A stretch of DNA of 9,495 bases, taken from contig CAIRAF010000074.1 of the NCBI GenBank assembly GCA_903876465.1, forward strand, positions 1 to 9,495, given 5' to 3'. The notes beneath the pieces are model-generated. The model was not told where the DNA came from and ran no database searches. It worked only from the letters and a program-made list of their open reading frames with translations. The position numbers and the translations under genes were made by a program. Source of the stretch: an uncultured bacterium. GTDB lineage: Bacteria > Patescibacteriota > Minisyncoccia > Phycocordibacterales > PALSA-1337. Shown here in pieces: positions 4,889-9,495 of the stretch. How positions within the stretch are numbered: position 1 is the first letter of the stretch; each line of letters begins with the position of its first letter.

Positions 4889-5894
4889 CGTATATTGGCA
4901 TCATGATAGATATTGCTATACTTCCAACAATACATCCTATTCCGATCATCATGATTGGTTCAATAAGTGCAGTAAGGCGTTTTAGACTTTGTTCAATATC
5001 ACGATCAATAATATCGGCAGATCGAACAAGTGATGTTCCAAGGGTTCCAGAGGCTTCACCAGCACCAATAAGTGGAGCTATGTGATTGGGAATATTTTTC
5101 ATTCTAGAAAATACAGAGAGAAGCGAGGAACCATGAGACAATGATTTTGTCTGGCTTGTAAATATTTTTCTTAAAGGAATAAGTGGTATATTCTTGGTTG
5201 AATAGATATATGAATCGACAATATTCATCCCTGAGGTAGCCAAACTCCCCAACGAACGCAAGGTCAATGATAAGCAGTAATATCTAAATAATTTACCCAA
5301 GAGTGGTACGCGCAATAGTATTGTATGACACAATATTTTAATGAAATATGAGCGTTTGTATAAAATGATAAATAGCAAAATAAATACACTTAATATTATT
5401 AAAATATAAAGACCATATGAAACAATATGTTCAGAAACAAACATCATCACTCTTGTCATTAGAGGCAATGATACATGCAAGCTTTTTAATAAAGGAGTAA
5501 TCTGAGGCATTACTCCTCTCATAAGACCCAGTGTTAGTATTAATGCAAAAATTAATATAACGACTGGATATGCCAGTGCACCTGTACAAGTTTTTATTAG
5601 AGAATCTTCCCTTTCTAAAATATTCCTAGCTAAAATCAAAGCATGTGGAATGTTTCCTGAACGCTCCCCCTGTTCTATTAGGCCAATAATTGATGGTGAA
5701 AATGATGCATGTTTGCCTAAACTCTTTGAGAAAAGATTTCCCCTTTCTACATCAACTCTTACTGACATGATTATAGATTTTTGTTTTTTCTTAAACACGG
5801 CCCCTACAGCATCTAAGGCAGTGTATAAGGCAAGACCTGCTGAGATGTACAGTTCAATATTTTCAAGAAAAAGTATTTTTGTTCGACGCTTCAT
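4863..5894 (-). CDS. pilC: Type IV pilus inner-membrane platform protein PilC/GspF
   Basis: PilC is the membrane platform on which PilB acts to insert pilins into the growing fibre. This protein has 343 residues, somewhat shorter than the usual 400 or so. It contains two GspF domains in tandem. The first has SPSIIGLIEQGERSGNIPHAL (about 66-86), followed by a membrane span and a second hydrophobic pair in the middle. The second has HIAPLIGAGEASGTLGTSL and ends in the typical hydrophobic segment IEPIMMIGIGCIVGSIAISIM before the PIYD tail. The N-terminus begins almost directly in the first domain, so the leading extension of longer homologues is absent. It starts 20 bp after the pilB stop without a visible RBS and overlaps the next gene at its TGA stop. 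TGA as a stop argues against Gracilibacteria-type recoding. Confidence 0.95.
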   Translation of the reverse strand: MKRRTKILFLENIELYISAGLALYTALDAVGAVFKKKQKSIIMSVRVDVERGNLFSKSLGKHASFSPSIIGLIEQGERSGNIPHALILARNILEREDSLIKTCTGALAYPVVILIFALILTLGLMRGVMPQITPLLKSLHVSLPLMTRVMMFVSEHIVSYGLYILIILSVFILLFIILYKRSYFIKILCHTILLRVPLLGKLFRYYCLSLTLRSLGSLATSGMNIVDSYIYSTKNIPLIPLRKIFTSQTKSLSHGSSLLSVFSRMKNIPNHIAPLIGAGEASGTLGTSLVRSADIIDRDIEQSLKRLTALIEPIMMIGIGCIVGSIAISIMMPIYDVSKALQH

Positions 5895-5914
5895 ATGATA
5901 TCGGGTAATACTAA

Positions 5915-7015
5915 CTATGAGTGTAGTGCATCAAGTATTTCCGACTCTGTTGTCACTCCCCATTCAACTTTTTCCATACCATCGTCAAACATTGTTCTAA
6001 ATCCACATGACCTTGCATATTCATAATATGCTGAAACCGGTTCTTTGCGAGTAATGAGTTCTCTCATGCCCTGATCCACTTCAAATATTTCAGCAATACT
6101 AGAACGACCAATGTATCCGATGTATCTGCAATATTCACAACCATCAGAGTTACATTTTTCACAAATATTTCTAACCAATCTTTGTGCAATTACCAAAGAC
6201 AAAGTTGAAGCCAAGAGATATGGATCTACACCCATATCAATAAGACGTGGTATAGCATCTAAAGCTGAATTGGTATGAAGTGTTGAAAGAACTAGGTGTC
6301 CTGTCAAAGCAGTATGAATAGCCACTCTGGCTGTTTCCTGATCACGTATTTCACCTACCATTATCACATCTGGGTCTTGTCTCAAGGCTGACCGAAGTCC
6401 AGTAGCAAAATTTACCCCATGATGTTGATGTATGTGGATTTGTCGTACGCCTGGTATCTCGTACTCTACAGGATCTTCAAGAGTAATTATTGATATTGGT
6501 TGACCCACTTTTAGAGAAAGACAACCATGTAATGTTGTAGTTTTTCCAGAACCGGTCGGACCAGTTACAAGGATCAGTCCATGATCTTTCTTGAGCGCAT
6601 TATCAATAAGTCGCACATGATCGGGAATAAAACCAAGACTAGCAAATGATACACCTGAAGAAACCTCAGCAGGTAAAAGTCTGATAACAGCGTTCTCACC
6701 ATGATAAGTTGGCATAAATGAGATGCGGATATTGTAAGGTGATCCGTGAATGTTATTTCTCCATCTTCCATCTTGAGGAACAGCGTGAATATCTGTACGA
6801 GCACCAGATAAAATCTTTAGACGTGCAATTAATTCATCATGTAGAGATCTTGAGATGAGACCACCGTCTTCCATAAAGCCATCAATACGCAGCCTTATAT
6901 GAATATACTCAGACTCCGGATCAATGTGTATATCAGAAGCACGTAAAGTTATGGCTTGATTAAAAATATTGTCGACGGCTTCAGTTGCAGTTGAATATTG
7001 ATGAATTATTTTCAT
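5915..7015 (-). CDS. pilB: Type IV pilus assembly ATPase PilB/GspE, short form
   Basis: PilB hydrolyses ATP in the cytoplasm to power pilus extension through PilC. The 366-residue protein has the N2 domain from the start (ASDIHIDP at 26-33), Walker A GPTGSGKTT (152-160), the Asp box around TLEDPVEYEI, Walker B DPDVIMVGEIRD (214-225), and the His box GHLVLSTLHTNS (239-250). Zinc cysteines at 285, 288, 293 and 296 occur as CxxC-x4-CxxC. Two deviations are clear. The N1 (MshEN-type) domain of full PilB/GspE, about 150-200 residues, is missing. The two CxxC pairs are only four residues apart rather than separated by a longer loop. PilT-type retraction ATPases lack this cysteine cluster, so the call is PilB rather than PilT. 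It is the first gene of the pilus operon. No RBS precedes the ATG. Confidence 0.93.
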   Translation of the reverse strand: MKIIHQYSTATEAVDNIFNQAITLRASDIHIDPESEYIHIRLRIDGFMEDGGLISRSLHDELIARLKILSGARTDIHAVPQDGRWRNNIHGSPYNIRISFMPTYHGENAVIRLLPAEVSSGVSFASLGFIPDHVRLIDNALKKDHGLILVTGPTGSGKTTTLHGCLSLKVGQPISIITLEDPVEYEIPGVRQIHIHQHHGVNFATGLRSALRQDPDVIMVGEIRDQETARVAIHTALTGHLVLSTLHTNSALDAIPRLIDMGVDPYLLASTLSLVIAQRLVRNICEKCNSDGCEYCRYIGYIGRSSIAEIFEVDQGMRELITRKEPVSAYYEYARSCGFRTMFDDGMEKVEWGVTTESEILDALHS

Positions 7016-7077
7016 TCACACACAATAACAAACAAGAATGAAGTAATGATGAAAAAAATATCAAATTACTATGAATT

Positions 7078-8355
7078 CTATACTTTCCTACCTCTTACCA
7101 ATTCCCCTGCATATCTAACAAGGATAATAGACGCTGTGGCACAGAATATTCCTAGTGACCAACCAGCAATAACATCAGAAACCCAATGGACATTGAGAAC
7201 GATGCGGGAAAGACCAATAGCGACTGTTAAGAGTACACATAGAACAATAAATAATTCTCTCCAGACCCAATTGGATATCTTTGGTGCAAATAGATAAGCA
7301 CAAGCGAACAAAAACGCCGCAGCCATAGTTGCATGACCTGAAGGAAAACTTGGATCAGTAAGAAGTTGCAGAGCATTGTCTGGTCGAGGGCGTAAGAAAA
7401 ATTCTTTCATAAACGTAAACGCACCGAAAGCAGATATGACAGAAAGCAAAATGATGATGGCAGAGCGCCAACGTCCATGGAACATAAATATTGCACCTAT
7501 GATAATACTTGCCACTAATGGCACACCGACAGCCCCTATAGTACTTATCCATTGTGCACTAGCAATCATAAGTGAATTGATATTGGTATTCATAAATTGA
7601 TTTACCCAAATATCAAAATTGGCCATAAAAGAAGTATTAGCCAATGCATCTCTAATCATGAGAGAAAGTACGACAAGTGATATGACATTAATAATTAAAG
7701 CAAATAATTCATATCGTCGAAAAATATGAAAACGTATATTGATGAATCGATACCCCCAAATAATCAAACCACTAAAGATAACAGCACCAACGACCGCACG
7801 ACCAAAATATCCAGCAGCTGCTTCGAAACCGAAACTAAACAAATAACCAAGTAGTATAGAAGGTATTACCCACAAAGTTGCACCGATGATATTGAAAATC
7901 CAAAATCTCGCATGAGTTGTACTACTTGTACCGACAAGAAATGGCATAAGTGCACGTGTAACCGGACTTAGACGACCAATGATCATTGCCTTTCCTGTAT
8001 GTTTTTCGAGAAGGCCCTGGGCTTTAGTAATGTGCTCATCACGAATGAAAAAATATGGCCTAAACCTATCTATAAGATGAATCCCGTATCTTCTGCCTAG
8101 ATAGAATCCAATGGCGTCACCTATAATTGCTGCTGACAAACAAACTGCGATTAAAATCCAAATATTGAGAATGCCAGTATGGGCCAAGAAACCACCAGCT
8201 ATTATGGCAACGTGGCCAGGAACAAGAGTGCCTACAAGCGGAAATCCTTCTAAAACAATAGCTAAGAACAGAATGGGATAACCACCAAAGGCTATAATAT
8301 TGCTTATATTATCTGAAAAAACAGTCAGAAAATGAAGTACTGAACTATAATGCAT
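7078..8355 (-). CDS. DedA-family membrane protein fused to PAP2 phosphatase
   Basis: A 425-residue membrane protein with two known modules. Residues about 20-205 are a DedA/VTT domain: LEGFPLVGTLVPGHVAIIAGG, GDAIGFYLGRRYG, GKAMIIGRLSPVTRALMPFLVG and a final GATLWV segment. Residues about 215-420 are a PAP2 lipid phosphatase with all three signature motifs: K317-x6-RP (KEFFLRPRP), PSGH (338-341) and SR-x5-H-x3-D (Ser383, Arg384, His390, Asp394). DedA proteins include undecaprenyl-phosphate translocases, and PAP2 proteins include undecaprenyl-pyrophosphate phosphatases, so the fusion could dephosphorylate the wall-lipid carrier and return it across the membrane. That coupling is inference; other phospholipids are possible substrates. 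The ATG lies about 4 nt after the expected transcription start and has no RBS. pilB follows 62 bp downstream and may be co-transcribed. Confidence 0.93.
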   Translation of the reverse strand: MHYSSVLHFLTVFSDNISNIIAFGGYPILFLAIVLEGFPLVGTLVPGHVAIIAGGFLAHTGILNIWILIAVCLSAAIIGDAIGFYLGRRYGIHLIDRFRPYFFIRDEHITKAQGLLEKHTGKAMIIGRLSPVTRALMPFLVGTSSTTHARFWIFNIIGATLWVIPSILLGYLFSFGFEAAAGYFGRAVVGAVIFSGLIIWGYRFINIRFHIFRRYELFALIINVISLVVLSLMIRDALANTSFMANFDIWVNQFMNTNINSLMIASAQWISTIGAVGVPLVASIIIGAIFMFHGRWRSAIIILLSVISAFGAFTFMKEFFLRPRPDNALQLLTDPSFPSGHATMAAAFLFACAYLFAPKISNWVWRELFIVLCVLLTVAIGLSRIVLNVHWVSDVIAGWSLGIFCATASIILVRYAGELVRGRKV

Positions 8356-8365
8356 AGTAAAGATA

Positions 8366-8374
8366 ATTATAGCA
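8366..8374 (-). promoter_or_regulatory. Extended -10 promoter of the DedA-PAP2 gene
   Basis: On the - strand TGCTATAAT (8374-8366) is a perfect extended -10 element. No good -35 is present, as is common for extended -10 promoters. Transcription would start near 8359, about 4 nt before the ATG at 8355, giving a leaderless mRNA. Confidence 0.6.
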
Positions 8375-8427
8375 TGTTACAATAATTTCATTACATGAAC
8401 CTATTATATATTTAATTAAAAACACCC

Positions 8428-8661
8428 ATGAAAAACGTAACTATATATTCAACACCCACTTGTACATATTGCAACATGGCAAAGTCATTCTTTAAGGCAA
8501 ACAATGTTGCTTTTACTGAATACAATGTCGCCTCTGATCTTGAAAAGCGTCGTGAAATGATCGACAAGACTGGCCAAATGGGAGTGCCTGTTATAGATAT
8601 TGGTAGTGAAGTTATCGTAGGATTCGATGAGGCAAGAATAAAGACTGCTTTAGGAATTTAG
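8428..8661 (+). CDS. Glutaredoxin-like thiol-disulphide oxidoreductase
   Basis: A 77-residue single thioredoxin-fold protein of glutaredoxin/NrdH size. The active-site motif CTYC (Cys12, Cys15) lies after the first strand MKNVTIYSTPT. The cis-proline loop is TGQMGVPVIDIG, and the C-terminal GFDEARIKTALGI helix is typical of YruB/NrdH-type small glutaredoxins. It would reduce protein disulphides in the cytoplasm. Its electron donor cannot be told from the window. The ATG has no Shine-Dalgarno sequence; an AT-rich stretch just upstream (8402-8420) is the likely -10 region. It is divergent from the DedA-PAP2 gene and ends 7 bp from the convergent FtsB-like gene, with no terminator between them. 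Confidence 0.93.
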   Translation: MKNVTIYSTPTCTYCNMAKSFFKANNVAFTEYNVASDLEKRREMIDKTGQMGVPVIDIGSEVIVGFDEARIKTALGI

Positions 8662-8668
8662 ACACTAA

Positions 8669-9061
8669 CTAGATACCGATGAACTGCAACAATCCTTGCC
8701 ACCAGGAGGATTTTTCTGCAGAAGTAGAAGTTGCTTGTTTGCTGGAACTTGCAGTGTTTGAATTGTCGATAATAACCGCTACAGACTCACCTTCCTTGAC
8801 TGCGTGATACTTCTCACGTAGTTCAGCTTCTATTCCCTCTGTAGTTGATAACTGCGCTATAGAAGCAGATAGAGAGCTTTGTTGATGCTGTAAATCAGCA
8901 AGTTCAGTTTGAGCCTGTGAAAGTCTCTGTCCGGCCAACATAGCTTTCTCGTGAATACCCAATCCTCCACGAATAAGTGAAAACAAAATTATGCATGCCA
9001 ATACAATACCTATTGGAGAATAGAAAAGACGTTTCCACGGAGACCTGTTGCCGGATTTCAT
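8669..9061 (-). CDS. FtsB/DivIC-like septum formation initiator protein
   Basis: A 130-residue bitopic membrane protein. A basic cytoplasmic N-terminus (KSGNRSPWKR) is followed by one membrane span (about 13-34) and a coiled coil (about 37-75, rich in Gln, Leu and Ala). Next comes the conserved block TEGIEAELREKYHAVKEGE, ending in VAVIID, which is the FtsB/DivIC signature. Beyond it are a Ser/Thr/Ala-rich linker (about 100-117) and a short hydrophobic tail, WWQGLLQFIGI. FtsB-type proteins bind FtsL and activate septal wall synthesis. The Ser/Thr linker with a Trp-rich tail is an addition not seen in the model proteins. The ATG directly follows the predicted transcription start, so the mRNA is probably leaderless. 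Confidence 0.88.
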   Translation of the reverse strand: MKSGNRSPWKRLFYSPIGIVLACIILFSLIRGGLGIHEKAMLAGQRLSQAQTELADLQHQQSSLSASIAQLSTTEGIEAELREKYHAVKEGESVAVIIDNSNTASSSKQATSTSAEKSSWWQGLLQFIGI

Positions 9062-9097
9062 ACTTCACAGTATACTACAGCCACTATGCTATTTCAT
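9048..9097. promoter_or_regulatory. Bidirectional promoter sharing one palindromic -10
   Basis: AGTATACT (9069-9076) is a perfect 8-bp palindrome reading TATACT on both strands. To the right it serves the 36-aa gene, with TTGCCG (9048-9053) as -35 at 17 bp. To the left it serves the FtsB-like gene, with ATGAAA (9097-9092 on the - strand) as -35, also at 17 bp. Both -35 boxes match 4 of 6. The predicted starts, about 9083 and 9062, fall 1-3 nt before the two ATGs. Confidence 0.55.
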
Positions 9098-9196
9098 CAA
9101 AAATCACAAAAAGCGTTCAGGGTTGGATTCATGGTTTTGAGTATTCTAGTTATTATCAGTATGATGTTATTGTATTTCCCAATTTGGAGGCAGTAG
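9086..9196 (+). CDS. Small membrane protein, 36 aa
   Basis: A 36-codon ATG frame ending in TAG. The N-terminus is basic (MLFHQKSQKAFRVG) and is followed by one hydrophobic helix, FMVLSILVIISMMLLYFPIW, so a single-span membrane protein with a cytoplasmic N-terminus is expected. A terminator starts at the base after the stop, and a good -10 sits 10 bases before the ATG, which together make a real small gene likely. It is divergently paired with the FtsB-like gene through a shared promoter, which hints at a related envelope or division role. Similar short single-span proteins seem common in Patescibacteria (from memory, not searched). No function is known to me. Confidence 0.65.
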   Translation: MLFHQKSQKAFRVGFMVLSILVIISMMLLYFPIWRQ

Positions 9197-9223
9197 AAAA
9201 AAGAGCCCACAGGGCTCTTTTTT
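9197..9223. terminator. Perfect bidirectional terminator
   Basis: AAAAAAGAGCCC (9197-9208) and GGGCTCTTTTTT (9212-9223) are perfect 12-nt inverted copies around an ACA loop. The A6 and T6 tracts let it work both for the 36-aa gene (+) and for the fragment ending at 9242 (-). Confidence 0.9.
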
Positions 9224-9241
9224 ATTGAATTATTTGTAGTA

Positions 9242-9352
9242 TTAATTGTCACCTGACCTCATCATCTTCACGAAGACATCCTGTGGAATAATAACCGCAC
9301 CATGTTCCTTCAAACGAGCACGACCTTCCTTTTGTTTTAACAGAATATCCCT
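9242..9352 (-). pseudogene. Orphan C-terminal coding fragment, about 36 codons
   Basis: On the - strand an open frame ends in TAA at 9242, just before the terminator. Its last 33 residues look like real protein (KQKEGRARLKEHGAVIIPQ, then DVFVKMMRSGDN). In the same frame a TAA lies at 9355-9353 and no ATG or GTG start exists in between. Upstream the sequence becomes AT-rich and non-coding in character. It may be the tail of a gene broken by a deletion or rearrangement, or a short gene starting at a rare codon (CTG at 9343 behind an AAGGG sequence, or TTG further in). I do not recognise the family. Confidence 0.45.
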
Positions 9353-9495
9353 TTATAATTTTGTGGTGGTTTTATGTTGCATTTTTGACTATTAATGTGT
9401 ATTGGGCGACTATTTTCTTATGTAAACATTTGATTTATTAAAAACAAGTATTTAAAAATAAAAAATAATGGGACGTTACATCAACTCAGATTATA
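9353..9495. other. AT-rich end of the window, no gene supported
   Basis: This stretch is strongly AT-rich with no convincing coding frame on either strand. An ATG at 9468 opens a + frame (MGRYINSDY) that runs off the edge. It is too short to judge. Confidence 0.5.

Noticed and set aside
4863..5894. Alternative genetic code (UGA as Gly) as in Gracilibacteria
   Set aside because: pilC ends at a TGA in the expected position after the usual C-terminal segment, and the genes show no internal TGA codons.
8977..9228. An 83-codon + strand frame
   Set aside because: It overlaps the FtsB-like gene, the shared promoter and the terminator. The 36-aa frame inside it has better signals.
9468..9495. Start of a + strand gene (MGRYINSDY) at the window edge
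   Set aside because: Only nine codons are visible, with no RBS. This is not enough to support a gene.

Overview
The window looks like a stretch of a small-genome, low-GC bacterium, most likely a candidate phyla radiation (Patescibacteria) member. This rests on gene content and style: a compact type IV pilus operon, a short PilB lacking the usual N-terminal domain, single-domain pilin-like proteins, several genes without a Shine-Dalgarno sequence whose -10 box sits almost on the start codon, and 34-36 aa proteins. The standard genetic code fits every gene (TGA stops pilC). No rRNA or marker phylogeny is available, so the assignment is an inference.

Left part (1-2690, + strand): the 3' end of enolase, a 627-bp region without large genes, then gpmI (phosphoglycerate mutase). 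The two enzymes catalyse consecutive glycolytic steps. The region between them holds a phased cluster of DnaA-box-like 9-mers (539-591), three hairpins, a perfect inverted repeat (825-850), and a 34-aa ORF with its own ribosome binding site and terminator. The enolase fragment has Thr where a magnesium-binding Glu is expected.

Middle (2665-2915, - strand): a structured, gene-free stretch. It contains a 69-nt tRNA-like cloverleaf with a perfect T arm and a G3-U70 acceptor pair but no normal D arm or anticodon loop. More stems and a terminator follow it.

Type IV pilus operon (7015 to 2955, - strand): PilB ATPase, PilC platform protein, a pilin fused to an LVIVD-type beta-propeller, a 60-aa pilin that is almost only the N-terminal helix, and a PilX-like minor pilin. 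The genes are tightly spaced or overlapping. PilB would drive assembly through PilC, and the three pilin-like proteins would form or prime the fibre and its tip. The major pilin, prepilin peptidase and retraction ATPase must lie elsewhere.

Right part (7078-9495): a DedA-PAP2 fusion probably linked to undecaprenyl-phosphate recycling (- strand), a glutaredoxin (+), an FtsB/DivIC-like division protein (-), and a divergent 36-aa membrane protein (+). The last two share one palindromic -10 element. A perfect bidirectional terminator separates them from an orphan C-terminal coding fragment and an AT-rich end.
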